Shown here piece after piece: positions 34,625 to 43,756 of a stretch of 64,000 bases of DNA. A model generated the notes under the pieces. It was given only the letters and a program-made list of their open reading frames with translations, had not been told where the DNA came from and did no database searches. The position numbers and the translations under genes were made by a program. The stretch's first letter is position 1, and each line of letters begins with the position of its first letter. The DNA lies in contig NZ_CM002299.1 in the NCBI RefSeq assembly GCF_000153125.2, forward strand, positions 1,983,075 through 2,047,074, read 5' to 3'. The DNA comes from Congregibacter litoralis KT71. Lineage in GTDB: Bacteria > Pseudomonadota > Gammaproteobacteria > Pseudomonadales > Halieaceae.

Positions 34625-36016
34625 CTATAGGTTTTGCCGCGTGCCGTTGTTGGCATGCAAGTCGTCAATCACATGCTGTGATGCCTTGAAAAACATAAGC
34701 ATCGCAAGAATGCCCACGCAGTTCGTGATCAGCATGGCGTGACGGAGGTTGTCCTCTCCCGAGACAGACGCCAGCAGATCGCTGTTGAGCCCGGTGAGGA
34801 AGGGGCCAAGCCCGAGACCAATCATATTGAGTATGAAAAAAAGTACCGCGGAGGTAAGTGCGCGCATCCGCGGCGGGACCATGGCGTGGGACACGGCGAT
34901 GCTCGACCCGAGATACAGGGAATTGGCGATGCTCAGCAAAAACAGCACCACCAGAATTGCCGTGGTGTTGCCGCTGGTGAGCACATAAAAATAGGGAAAG
35001 AAGGCCAGAGCGCCGCCGATCAGTGGGACCCAGGCGTACCACCGTCGGTCTCGCAGGGTGAGCCTGTCCGCCAGTACCCCTCCCGCAATTGTCCCAATGG
35101 CGCCGGACACCCCGGACACAAGAGACAAGACCAGCCCGATATCGCCGATGCTCATGCCGTGATTGCGGTATAAAAACGACGGCAGGAAGTTGCCGTTACC
35201 GTAAGCAATAAACGAAGTCAGGGCGCAGCCCATGGCGAAGTACCAGAATGAGCGTCGCTGACGAAGGACCGCCATGGTCTGCTTGAAGCTGGGCCGATCC
35301 GCGTTTGCAGTGGCGCTGTCCCATCGACCCCGGAGGGGTTCCCGTACCGTGAGCACCAGGAGTGCGGCGAGCACCACGCCGGGTATGCCCACGATCATGA
35401 ACGCCTTACGCCAGCCAAAGGCCTCCGCCAGAATGCCCCCAAAGGCAAAACCCAGCAAAATACCGACGTAGATGCCCGAGGTGTACACAGAGAGGGCTGT
35501 GGCCCGTTTTTGCGGCGGAAAATAGTCGCTGATCATGGAGTGTGCCGGCGGACTGCCGCCGGCTTCGCCAAGACCCACGCCGATGCGCGCAAGGAGAAGC
35601 TGACCGTAATTTTGCACCAGCCCTGAGACAGCGGTCATACCGCTCCATACCGTTAGGGAGATGGCGACGATGTTCCGACGGTTGCTGCGATCAGCCCAAT
35701 AGGCGATGGGTATCCCGGCCGTGACGTAGATAACGGCAAAGGTGAAGCCGCTGAGGAGGCCGAGCTGGGCGTCCGAGAGGCCCATATCGATTTTGATTGG
35801 CTCCTGGAGAATCACCAGTATCTGCCGGTCAATAAAATTGAACGCGTAGACCAGGGTCAGCATTAGAAGCACGAAGTTTTTGTAAGCGGGGGAATAGTCG
35901 CTTCCCGGGGGTGTCGGGGACTGTGCGGTTTCCGGAGGCGTCGGGGGGGCAGGGTGCTCAGGCAAGATAGGACACTCGATGATCAGGGTTGGCGGTAATT
36001 TTTGAGCGCGCAACAT
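34625..36016 (-). CDS. Spinster-like MFS transporter
   Basis: 463 residues with twelve predicted membrane segments after a Pro-rich N-terminal tail of about 45 residues. Family motifs are NFIDRQILVILQEPIK in TM1, PIAYWADRSNRRN (MFS loop 2-3), RIGVGLGEAGGSPPAHSMISDYFP and RATALSVYTSGIYVG. Bacterial Spinster-type carriers often lie beside catabolic genes for steroids or lipids; the cargo is unknown. It is divergent from moaC with the starts overlapping in the longest frames. Confidence 0.87.
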   Translation of the reverse strand: MLRAQKLPPTLIIECPILPEHPAPPTPPETAQSPTPPGSDYSPAYKNFVLLMLTLVYAFNFIDRQILVILQEPIKIDMGLSDAQLGLLSGFTFAVIYVTAGIPIAYWADRSNRRNIVAISLTVWSGMTAVSGLVQNYGQLLLARIGVGLGEAGGSPPAHSMISDYFPPQKRATALSVYTSGIYVGILLGFAFGGILAEAFGWRKAFMIVGIPGVVLAALLVLTVREPLRGRWDSATANADRPSFKQTMAVLRQRRSFWYFAMGCALTSFIAYGNGNFLPSFLYRNHGMSIGDIGLVLSLVSGVSGAIGTIAGGVLADRLTLRDRRWYAWVPLIGGALAFFPYFYVLTSGNTTAILVVLFLLSIANSLYLGSSIAVSHAMVPPRMRALTSAVLFFILNMIGLGLGPFLTGLNSDLLASVSGEDNLRHAMLITNCVGILAMLMFFKASQHVIDDLHANNGTRQNL

Positions 36017-36112
36017 TGCCAGAATTTCGTCGATGATGGAAACCGATCTTCACGCTGGTATGCGCGAAGGCCTTTGGCTAGACTGGCGCCTTTCTCAAAT
36101 TCATCCGAACTT

Positions 36113-36625
36113 ATGACGACGCTCACGCATCTTGATGACGAGGGACGCGCCCGCATGGTTAATGTTGGCGAAAAGCCCGTGACGGCCAGGCGCGCCGTAG
36201 CCAGCGGTGAAGTCCGAATGCGCCCCGAGACCCTGGAAAAGATCCGCACAAACAGCCTGGCTAAAGGCGATGTGCTCGCCGTCGCGCGAGTGGCTGGCAT
36301 TCTGGCCGCAAAACGCTGCGATGAGCTGATTCCCCTGTGCCATAGCCTGCCCCTGGATAGCGTGGATATCGACTTTGAGTTGGATGACGCGCTCCCCGGC
36401 GTCCGTGTTTCGGCGGACGCGCAGGTACACTCGCGAACCGGGGTGGAGATGGAAGCGCTTACCGCCGTCTCCATAGCGGCCATGACCATCTACGATATGT
36501 GCAAGGCCGTGGACAAGGGCATGGTGATCGAAAAGGTCTGTCTCCTGCGTAAGGAAGGCGGACGATCGGGTGTTTGGGAGCGCTCTGCGGCATCTGAGTC
36601 AGGCCCGGGCGAGGGTGAGGAGTAG
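36113..36625 (+). CDS. moaC: Cyclic pyranopterin monophosphate synthase MoaC
   Basis: 170 residues from the ATG at 36113 (TTLTHLDDEGRARMVNVGEK is the usual MoaC beginning; an open extension to 36002 is unlike the family). Active-site segments include RAVASGEVRM, AKRCDELIPLCHSLPLDSVDI, RTGVEMEALTAVSIAAMTIYDMCKAVDKGM and IEKVCLLRKEGG. MoaC carries out the second step of molybdenum-cofactor synthesis. It begins a tightly packed run: moaD starts 3 bp after its stop. Confidence 0.95.
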   Translation: MTTLTHLDDEGRARMVNVGEKPVTARRAVASGEVRMRPETLEKIRTNSLAKGDVLAVARVAGILAAKRCDELIPLCHSLPLDSVDIDFELDDALPGVRVSADAQVHSRTGVEMEALTAVSIAAMTIYDMCKAVDKGMVIEKVCLLRKEGGRSGVWERSAASESGPGEGEE

Positions 36626-36628
36626 CAT

Positions 36629-36880
36629 ATGAAGATATTGTTTTTTGCCCGGCTCAAGGAACAACTCGGCAAAGAGTGGGTGGAGATCCCCGATGAGGAT
36701 TGCCCCGCGGATGTGGGCGCTCTGCGTCAGAAGCTCCAGCTGGTCGTCAACGCCGAATTAGCCGAGTCCCTCGAGGATCCGAATGTTTTCTGCGCCGTTA
36801 ATCAGAAGGTGGTGGGTGAAAAGCACCGCCTGGCGAGTTCTGATGAGGTGGCTTTTTTCCCACCGATGACCGGAGGGTGA
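36629..36880 (+). CDS. moaD: Molybdopterin synthase small subunit MoaD
   Basis: 83 residues of ubiquitin-like fold ending in the required Gly-Gly (VAFFPPMTGG), whose C-terminus becomes the thiocarboxylate sulfur donor for MoaE. FFARLKEQLG at the start and CAVNQKVV in the middle are typical. It follows moaC and overlaps the start region of moaE. Confidence 0.95.
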   Translation: MKILFFARLKEQLGKEWVEIPDEDCPADVGALRQKLQLVVNAELAESLEDPNVFCAVNQKVVGEKHRLASSDEVAFFPPMTGG

Positions 36881-36882
36881 GT

Positions 36883-37341
36883 ATGTTCTCCGTCGATATT
36901 ACGGCGTCGCCCATCGACGTGACCGGGCTGACGCGCGACTTTCCGCGAAGCCCGAACGGCACGGGCGCCGTTGCAAGCTTCACGGGTTTTGTTCGCGGTG
37001 AGGGTATTACTGCCCTGGCACTGGAACATTATCCGGGCATGACCGAGCGCAGCATTATGGAGACTATCGAAAGTGCTGCGCGACGCTGGCCCGTGCAGGC
37101 GGTGCAGGTCGTGCACCGCGTCGGCGAGCTGAAGCCGGGGGAGCCCATCGTGTGGCTTGCCGTGGGCTCCGGGCACCGCGCCGCCGCCTTCAGCGCCTGT
37201 GAGTTCGTGATGGATTATTTAAAGGTGTCGGCACCACTGTGGAAGCGTGAGCGCGATACGAAGGGTAGCTGGCATTGGGTGAAAGCAAAGAGCGCAGATG
37301 ATGATCGCGCAAAACGTTGGAGTAGGGGCGCCACTGCATGA
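36883..37341 (+). CDS. moaE: Molybdopterin synthase large subunit MoaE
   Basis: 152 residues from the ATG at 36883; CGGAGGG lies six bases upstream, inside the end of moaD (a GTG at 36877 overlaps that site). Catalytic features include GAVASFTGFVRG, LEHYPGMTE, HRVGELKPGEPIVWLAVGSGHR and the Lys pair VSAPLWKRERDTKGSWHWV. With MoaD it inserts two sulfurs into cyclic pyranopterin to make molybdopterin. The stop overlaps the next ATG (ATGA). Confidence 0.95.
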   Translation: MFSVDITASPIDVTGLTRDFPRSPNGTGAVASFTGFVRGEGITALALEHYPGMTERSIMETIESAARRWPVQAVQVVHRVGELKPGEPIVWLAVGSGHRAAAFSACEFVMDYLKVSAPLWKRERDTKGSWHWVKAKSADDDRAKRWSRGATA

Positions 37342-37814
37342 ATATTGATTCCCGCGAATTGCGGGATGCCCTGGGGCAGTTTGCCACGGGGGTATGTCTG
37401 GTCACGACGATTGATGATGAGGGCGTTGCGCAAGCCCTGACCATCAACTCTTTTTCTTCCGTGTCGCTGGATCCACCGCTGGTGCTGTGGAGCCTGCAAA
37501 AGGATGCCGATATTTATCCGGTCTATGCCACGGCTCAGAAATACTGCATCGCAGTGCTCTCAGAGGCCCAGGCGGAGTATTCCAATGGCTACGCCCAGAA
37601 AGGCGGACATCGTCTGGCCGACGCGCACTTTGAAGCGGGCCATAACGGTGCGCCTCTGATCAAAGGTGCCCTGGTGAATTTTGAATGCAGCCTTGAGCAG
37701 ACTTACGACGGTGGTGATCACATCATACTCATGGGGCGCGTGACGCGCATGAGTGCTGTTGATCCTCAACCGCCCCTGGTGTTTTTTGGCGGCGGGTATC
37801 GGGGGCTGCGGTGA
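37338..37814 (+). CDS. Flavin reductase-like (DIM6/NTAB) domain protein
   Basis: 158 residues of split-barrel FMN-binding fold: LRDALGQFATGVCLVTT, ALTINSFSSVSLDPPLVLWSL, YCIAVLSEAQAEYSN, and GGDHIILMGRVTRM before the final GGGYRGL. Such proteins reduce FMN or FAD with NAD(P)H, often for a monooxygenase partner, which is not found here. Start and stop overlap both neighbours by 4 bp, so it is translated with moaE and the Nudix gene; a link to cofactor metabolism is only inferred from that. Confidence 0.87.
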   Translation: MNIDSRELRDALGQFATGVCLVTTIDDEGVAQALTINSFSSVSLDPPLVLWSLQKDADIYPVYATAQKYCIAVLSEAQAEYSNGYAQKGGHRLADAHFEAGHNGAPLIKGALVNFECSLEQTYDGGDHIILMGRVTRMSAVDPQPPLVFFGGGYRGLR

Positions 37815-38356
37815 AGTTTTGCAGCGAATGCGGGGGAGGCATTGCCCTGCGTGTTCCCAAAGGTGATGACCGGGACCGTTTTGTCTGCAATGACTGTGAT
37901 TATGTCCACTATATCAACCCCCGGGTGATCGTAGGCTGCCTTCCGGTCTATGAGGACAAGGTGCTTCTGTGCAAACGCGCGATCGAACCGCGCCACGGCC
38001 TCTGGACCCTGCCGGCGGGCTTTATGGAAAACGGTGAGACAACGGAAGAGGGTGCTGCCCGGGAAACCTGGGAGGAGGCCCGGGCCCGGGTGAGTCATCA
38101 GCGGCTCTACCGGGTGTTTGACGTCCCTTACATCAGTCAGGTTTATATGTTTTATCTCTGCTCTCTGGATGACGGGCTTTTTGGCGTAGGGCCCGAGAGT
38201 CTGGAGACGGCGCTCTACACCGAGAGTGAAGTGCCCTGGGACCAGATTGCTTTTCCCGTCGTTGAGGAAACCCTGAGAGCGTATTTCGATGACCGCCGCC
38301 GGGACGAGTTCCCCATGGCGGTCAAGGCGATTCGCTCCCGGCGGCCGCCGGCGTAG
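37811..38356 (+). CDS. Nudix hydrolase with N-terminal zinc ribbon
   Basis: 181 residues from a GTG that overlaps the preceding stop (GTGA). The N-terminal four-Cys ribbon is CSECGG and CNDCDY. The Nudix box is GFMENGETTEEGAARETWEEARA, matching GX5EX7REUXEEXGU except that the final Gly is Ala. This layout is seen in ADP-ribose/NADH-type pyrophosphatases. It ends the moaC-led operon. Confidence 0.9.
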   Translation: MKFCSECGGGIALRVPKGDDRDRFVCNDCDYVHYINPRVIVGCLPVYEDKVLLCKRAIEPRHGLWTLPAGFMENGETTEEGAARETWEEARARVSHQRLYRVFDVPYISQVYMFYLCSLDDGLFGVGPESLETALYTESEVPWDQIAFPVVEETLRAYFDDRRRDEFPMAVKAIRSRRPPA

Positions 38357-38404
38357 TCCCTTGATGTCGCCCTGCGTCAGCCCCTAAGGATTTAAAGATC
38401 GAAA

Positions 38405-38420
38405 ATGGACCCAGGTCCAT
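38405..38420. promoter_or_regulatory. Palindrome upstream of bcp
   Basis: ATGGACC-CA-GGTCCAT, a perfect seven-base inverted repeat with a two-base centre, 33 bp before the bcp start. The size suits a dimeric regulator operator; no known regulator motif is matched with confidence. Confidence 0.5.
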
Positions 38421-38453
38421 ACTCTATTTATTGTTGAGGAACAGGAGATATCC

Positions 38454-38930
38454 ATGGCTTTTCCAAAAACAGGCAACCTCGCGCCCGCTTTTTCATTACT
38501 CGATCAGGACGGTAACAAGGTCAGTCTCAAGGATTTTCGCGATAAGAAGAATGTGGTGTTGTACTTCTATCCCAAGGCGATGACGCCGGGCTGTACGACG
38601 CAGGCCTGTGGCCTGAGAGATAGCCAGTCGGCTCTGAAAAAACTCGACACCGTCGTGCTGGGAGTGAGCCCTGATCCCGTGAACCGTCTGGGACGCTTTA
38701 TCGAAAAGCAGGATCTGAACTTCACGCTGTTGTCTGATGAGGATCATGCCATCGCCGAGAAGTACGGCTGCTGGGGCCTCAAGAAGTTTATGGGCAAGGA
38801 GTTCATGGGCATTCTGCGCACGACATTCATCATCGGCAAGGACGGTCGACTCAAGCATGTTATGGACAAGGTAAAAACCAAAAGCCATCACGATGACGTC
38901 CTGACGCTCATCAAGGAACTGGGGCTCTAG
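38454..38930 (+). CDS. bcp: Thioredoxin-dependent thiol peroxidase Bcp
   Basis: 158 residues, start supported by GGAACAGGAG. Peroxiredoxin fold with peroxidatic Cys47 and resolving Cys52 in PKAMTPGCTTQACGLRD, five residues apart as in E. coli Bcp. SPDPVNRLGRFIEKQDLNFTLLSDED and RTTFIIGKDG complete the family pattern. It reduces organic hydroperoxides and H2O2 with thioredoxin. xthA follows 4 bp after its stop, coupling peroxide removal to DNA repair. Confidence 0.95.
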   Translation: MAFPKTGNLAPAFSLLDQDGNKVSLKDFRDKKNVVLYFYPKAMTPGCTTQACGLRDSQSALKKLDTVVLGVSPDPVNRLGRFIEKQDLNFTLLSDEDHAIAEKYGCWGLKKFMGKEFMGILRTTFIIGKDGRLKHVMDKVKTKSHHDDVLTLIKELGL

Positions 38931-38934
38931 CGTC

Positions 38935-39735
38935 GTGGGCAATTCTCTGTCTACAGCACGCATCGTCAGCTTTAATGCCAACGGCATCCGCGCGGCCAGT
39001 CGCAAGGGGTTTTTCGACTGGATGGCGCGTTTTAACCCCGATGTTGTCTGCGTGCAGGAGACCAAGGCTCAGGCGCATCAGCTCACCGATGAGGTGTTCC
39101 ATCCCCGGGGTTATCACTGCATATATAACGATGCGGTAAAAAAGGGTTATAGCGGCACTGCCGTTTACTCCCGGGTAAAACCCCGGGCCGTGACCACGCA
39201 ACTCGGCTGGGAGCCGGTGGATAGCGAGGGACGTTATCTGCAGTGTGACTTTGACGGTCTTTCGGTGATCTCCCTTTACGTGCCCTCAGGCTCCAGCAGC
39301 GATGCGGCCCTGGAGAAGAAGTTCACGTTCATGGAGCTGTTCTACGAGCATCTTCGTGCGCTCAAACGGAAGCGCAGGGACTTTATCATCTGTGCGGACT
39401 GGAACACCTGTCATCAGAATATCGATCTTCGGAATTGGAAGCCCAACCAGAAGAACTCGGGCTTTTTACCCGAAGAGCGGGCCTGGTTGGACAGGATCTA
39501 TGATGAGATTGGTTTTGTTGACTCCTTTCGAGTGATTGATAAGGAGCCGGATCGTTACACCTGGTGGTCCAATCGCGGCCAGGCCTGGGCCAATAACGTG
39601 GGATGGAGACTGGATTACCAGATGATTACGCCGAAGCTGGTGCCTGCGGTGCGGGCGGCTTCAATTTATACCGATGAGCGTTTTTCGGATCACGCGCCCC
39701 AGGTGATGGAGTACGCGCTGGAAATCAAGGCCTGA
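38935..39735 (+). CDS. xthA: Exodeoxyribonuclease III
   Basis: 266 residues from a GTG 4 bp after bcp. The AP-endonuclease family-1 motifs are FNANGIRAA, VVCVQETKAQ (metal Glu), GTAVYSR, CADWNTCHQNIDLRN (Asp/Asn), and the terminal SDHAPQVMEY (Asp-His). It cuts 5' to abasic sites and removes 3' blocking groups. The arrangement bcp-xthA suggests joint expression in oxidative stress. Confidence 0.93.
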   Translation: MGNSLSTARIVSFNANGIRAASRKGFFDWMARFNPDVVCVQETKAQAHQLTDEVFHPRGYHCIYNDAVKKGYSGTAVYSRVKPRAVTTQLGWEPVDSEGRYLQCDFDGLSVISLYVPSGSSSDAALEKKFTFMELFYEHLRALKRKRRDFIICADWNTCHQNIDLRNWKPNQKNSGFLPEERAWLDRIYDEIGFVDSFRVIDKEPDRYTWWSNRGQAWANNVGWRLDYQMITPKLVPAVRAASIYTDERFSDHAPQVMEYALEIKA

Positions 39736-39863
39736 GAGAACCGGGCGTTTGCCGGCGCACCGCAAAACCGTTACATTCCGTCGCGATTCAAAGGCGGCGC
39801 TCCCTGTTCAAGAGGCAGAGCCCGCCGGCGACTTAGCAATAACATTTCATTGGCTTGTAAATG

Positions 39864-39962
39864 ACTCATGAGCGACTCGTGACTGACTCACTCGTCAAGC
39901 ATGAACCCCTCGTGAGTTACTCATGAGACTACCGTGAACTACTCGTAAGGAGTTACCGTGTT
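39864..39962. repeat. Nine phased 11-bp degenerate repeats upstream of yajC
   Basis: Units start every 11 bp at 39864, 39875, 39886, 39897, 39908, 39919, 39930, 39941 and 39952. Examples are ACTCATGAGCG, ACTCGTGACTG, CCTCGTGAGTT, ACTCATGAGAC and ACTCGTAAGGA, giving a core near ACTCGTGA. The array runs directly into the ribosome-binding site (TAAGGAG) and the GTG start of yajC. Eleven bases is close to one DNA helical turn. It is not coding, since the period is not a multiple of three. Confidence 0.85.
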
Positions 39963-40290
39963 TATAGCATCAGCCCATGCCCAGTCCGCCGCGGCAGGCG
40001 CCCCCGCCGGAGGGGAGCTGTTTCAGATTATTTTTCTCGTTGGCCTGTTTGTCCTGTTCTACTTCATTGCTATCCGTCCCCAGCGAAAGCGCCAGAAAGA
40101 GCACGCGGCCATGGTGGCGGCCCTGGGCAAGGGTGACGAGGTAGTGACCAGTTCGGGGATTCTCGGCAAGATCGTGAGCCTCGATGATAACTACGTCGTG
40201 CTTAACGTCAGCGAGAAGGTTGAGCTCAAGTTCCAGCGTGTGCACATCCATGCCGTGCTTCCCAAGGGAACCCTCAAAAGTATCGGCTGA
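39958..40290 (+). CDS. yajC: YajC-type Sec translocon accessory protein
   Basis: 110 residues from a GTG with TAAGGAG upstream. A short Ala/Gly-rich N-terminus precedes one membrane helix (LFQIIFLVGLFVLFYFIAI) and the family mark RPQRKRQKEH; the rest is a cytoplasmic domain (GDEVVTSSGILGKIVSLDDNYVVLNVSEKVELKFQR). YajC associates with SecDF. Here neither tgt upstream nor secD/secF downstream is present; the next gene is an alanine symporter, so this copy is detached from the usual cluster. Confidence 0.92.
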   Translation: MFIASAHAQSAAAGAPAGGELFQIIFLVGLFVLFYFIAIRPQRKRQKEHAAMVAALGKGDEVVTSSGILGKIVSLDDNYVVLNVSEKVELKFQRVHIHAVLPKGTLKSIG

Positions 40291-40358
40291 TTCCCCGCAC
40301 CTGTTTCCTACGGACATTTGTGACTCCAGGCCAATGAACCCACAAGGACCTTGCACCC

Positions 40359-41681
40359 ATGGCTGAACTGATTGGCACCATCAACGGCATCGCCTGGGGG
40401 CCCGTTATGCTGGTGCTGCTCCTGGGCACCGGTATTTATCTCACTCTGGGGCTGGGTTTCCTGACACTCCGTAAGTTGCCCACGGGTTTTGCCCTGTTGT
40501 TTGGTGGCCGCACAGGCGCGGGCGCCGGCGACATCTCACCGTTCAGCGCGCTGATGACATCCCTGTCGGCAACCATCGGCACGGGCAATATCGCAGGCGT
40601 GGCAACAGCGATCACTCTTGGCGGTCCCGGCGCCTTGTTCTGGATGTGGATTACCGCGCTCTTTGGTATGGCGACCAAATATGCCGAAGCGGTGTGTGCG
40701 GTGCATTACCGGGAGCAGGATAGCGAGGGGCAATACAGTGGGGGCCCCATGTATTACATCCGCAACGGTCTTGCTGCCCACTGGCACTGGCTTGCCTTTG
40801 CCTTTGCGCTCTTTGGAGCCTTTGCCGGGTTCGGTATTGCCAACACGGTGCAGTCCAACTCCGTGGCTCAGGTCCTGAACGACAGCTACGCGGTCAAGCC
40901 GATCTACACCGGCCTGACCCTTATGGTCCTCGTGGGGGCGGTGGTGTTGGGCGGCATCAGGCGCATCTCCAGCGTCGCCAGTCTGCTTGTGCCGCTCATG
41001 GCAAGCAGCTATCTCCTCATGGGTGTCATCGTCATTGCCATGAACATCACCGCCGTACCCTCCGCTGTGGCCACCATTGTTGAGTCAGCGTTCACGGGCT
41101 CTGCGGCCATGGGCGGCTTCGCCGGCGCCACCATCTGGGCGGCGATTCGTTTTGGCGTGGCCCGGGGTATTTTCTCTAACGAAGCCGGGTTGGGGAGTGC
41201 GCCCATCGCCCATGCGGCTGCGCGCACGGACCAGCCGGTGGAGCAGGGCATGATCGCTATGCTCGGAACCTTCATCGACACCCTGATCGTCTGCAGCATC
41301 ACCGGTCTGGTGATCGTGATCATGGACGTGATTCCTAGCGGCGTGAGCGGCGCCAGTCTCACGAGCATGGCCTTTGGCAACGCGTTTCCGGGTGGCGACA
41401 TCATCGTCACCTTCGGGCTTTGTATCTTTGCGTTCACCACCATGATTGGCTGGTCCTTCTACGGAGAGCGCTGCGTGGTATTTCTTGTGGGCACAAAAGG
41501 CGTAATACCCTTCCGCCTGGCCTGGGTGCTGGCCATTCCCGTGGGTACGGTGGTGCAACTGGATCTCATTTGGCTGATTGCCGACACCCTCAACGCCTTT
41601 ATGGCGATTCCCAATCTTATTGCGCTGCTGCTCCTGGGGCCCCTGGTGTTCCGCCTGTCCAGGGAATACTTCCAGCGCTAG
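40359..41681 (+). CDS. Sodium:alanine symporter (AGCS family)
   Basis: 440 residues with about eleven membrane segments. AGCS motifs are SALMTSLSATIGTGNIAGVATAI, GPGALFWMWITALFGMATKYAEA and GIFSNEAGLGSAPIAHAAARTD, then FTTMIGWSFYGERC. It takes up alanine or glycine with Na+ and lies in the inner membrane. It starts 68 bp after yajC on the same strand. A marine habitat would suit a Na+-driven carrier. Confidence 0.93.
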   Translation: MAELIGTINGIAWGPVMLVLLLGTGIYLTLGLGFLTLRKLPTGFALLFGGRTGAGAGDISPFSALMTSLSATIGTGNIAGVATAITLGGPGALFWMWITALFGMATKYAEAVCAVHYREQDSEGQYSGGPMYYIRNGLAAHWHWLAFAFALFGAFAGFGIANTVQSNSVAQVLNDSYAVKPIYTGLTLMVLVGAVVLGGIRRISSVASLLVPLMASSYLLMGVIVIAMNITAVPSAVATIVESAFTGSAAMGGFAGATIWAAIRFGVARGIFSNEAGLGSAPIAHAAARTDQPVEQGMIAMLGTFIDTLIVCSITGLVIVIMDVIPSGVSGASLTSMAFGNAFPGGDIIVTFGLCIFAFTTMIGWSFYGERCVVFLVGTKGVIPFRLAWVLAIPVGTVVQLDLIWLIADTLNAFMAIPNLIALLLLGPLVFRLSREYFQR

Positions 41682-41760
41682 GCCTGTTTTCGCCACTACC
41701 GGCGGTTTAACGAGGTAGTTTTCGTTTTGCCGCTGGCACCCGGGAGGGTATGCTCAGGAC

Positions 41761-42663
41761 ATGGGTGCCACACTGGATAAAAAACTGGTCATCGCGATTT
41801 CCTCGCGGGCTTTGTTTGATCTCAGCAAAAGTCACCAGGTGTACGAGGAAGAGGGGCTTAACGCCTACTCTGACTATCAGATTGAGCACGAGGAGGAGCC
41901 CCTGGAGCCTGGGGAGGCCTTTCCCCTGGTGGAGAAGATGCTCAGGATTAACGCCCGTCTCGGTGATGACAAGGGTGTCGAAGTTGTTCTTCTGTCGCGC
42001 AACAGCGCCGATACCGGTCTTCGCGTTTTCAACTCTATCCAGCACTATGGACTTACCATCAGTCGCGCAGCTTTCTGCGGGGGAGAGAGCCCCTGGCGTT
42101 ACATCAACGCCTTTGGCTGTCAGTTGTTTTTGTCCAGTGAAGCGGAGGACGTACGTAACGCCCTGGAATGCGGGGTTGCAGCGGCGACCCTGGTGTCCAA
42201 CAAGGGCGCCAATCGATCCACGGATCAATTGCGTTTTGCCTTTGACGGTGACGCGGTCTTGTTCTCCGATGAGGCCGAGCGCGTGTTTAAGGCCCAGGGA
42301 CTCGATGCCTTCACGGCCAGCGAGCAGGCCTCGGCGCGTACGCCCTTGTCCGGCGGCCCCTTCAAGTCGTTTCTCTCGGCCCTCCACGATATCCAGCAGG
42401 CCCTGCCTGCAGAGGACCCGCCTATCAGAACTGCTCTGGTGACCGCGCGGTCCGCCCCCACGCATGAGCGGGTGATACGCACCCTGCGGGCCTGGAACAT
42501 CCGAATCGATGAATCGATTTTCCTCGGGGGGCTCGATAAGACGGAATTCCTCCGTGCGTATCAGGCGGATGTGTTTTTTGATGACCAGCCGGCCCACTGC
42601 GCATTGGCGTCCCCGCATATTGCCACGGGCCATGTTCCCCACGGGGTTGCCAACGAGCGCTAA
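41761..42663 (+). CDS. Cytosolic 5'-nucleotidase (NT5C1/PF06189 type)
   Basis: 300 residues. The N-terminal LVIAISSRALFDLSKSH replaces the HAD DxD start typical of other nucleotidases, as in the cN-I family. VVLLSRNSADTGLRVFNSI, FLSSEAEDVRNAL, RFAFDGDAVLFSDEAE and FFDDQPAHC carry the acidic metal ligands. Such enzymes dephosphorylate nucleoside 5'-monophosphates, AMP in vertebrates; the bacterial substrate is unproven. It stands between the symporter and cysB without tight coupling. Confidence 0.87.
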   Translation: MGATLDKKLVIAISSRALFDLSKSHQVYEEEGLNAYSDYQIEHEEEPLEPGEAFPLVEKMLRINARLGDDKGVEVVLLSRNSADTGLRVFNSIQHYGLTISRAAFCGGESPWRYINAFGCQLFLSSEAEDVRNALECGVAAATLVSNKGANRSTDQLRFAFDGDAVLFSDEAERVFKAQGLDAFTASEQASARTPLSGGPFKSFLSALHDIQQALPAEDPPIRTALVTARSAPTHERVIRTLRAWNIRIDESIFLGGLDKTEFLRAYQADVFFDDQPAHCALASPHIATGHVPHGVANER

Positions 42664-42730
42664 GGAGAAATTTGGGGCCTTATATCCAAAAGGCTTGAAA
42701 GTCTTGGTGGCTAATGGCTATTCTGACTAA

Positions 42731-43753
<1,023 letters not shown>

Positions 43754-43756
43754 TTC

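Noticed and set aside
39864..39962. 11-bp repeats considered as a CRISPR array
   Set aside because: Units are contiguous with no spacers and far shorter than CRISPR repeats; no cas genes are present.
41707..42642. 311-codon open frame on the minus strand
   Set aside because: It is antisense to the 5'-nucleotidase gene, has no family motifs and comes from the GC bias of the coding strand.
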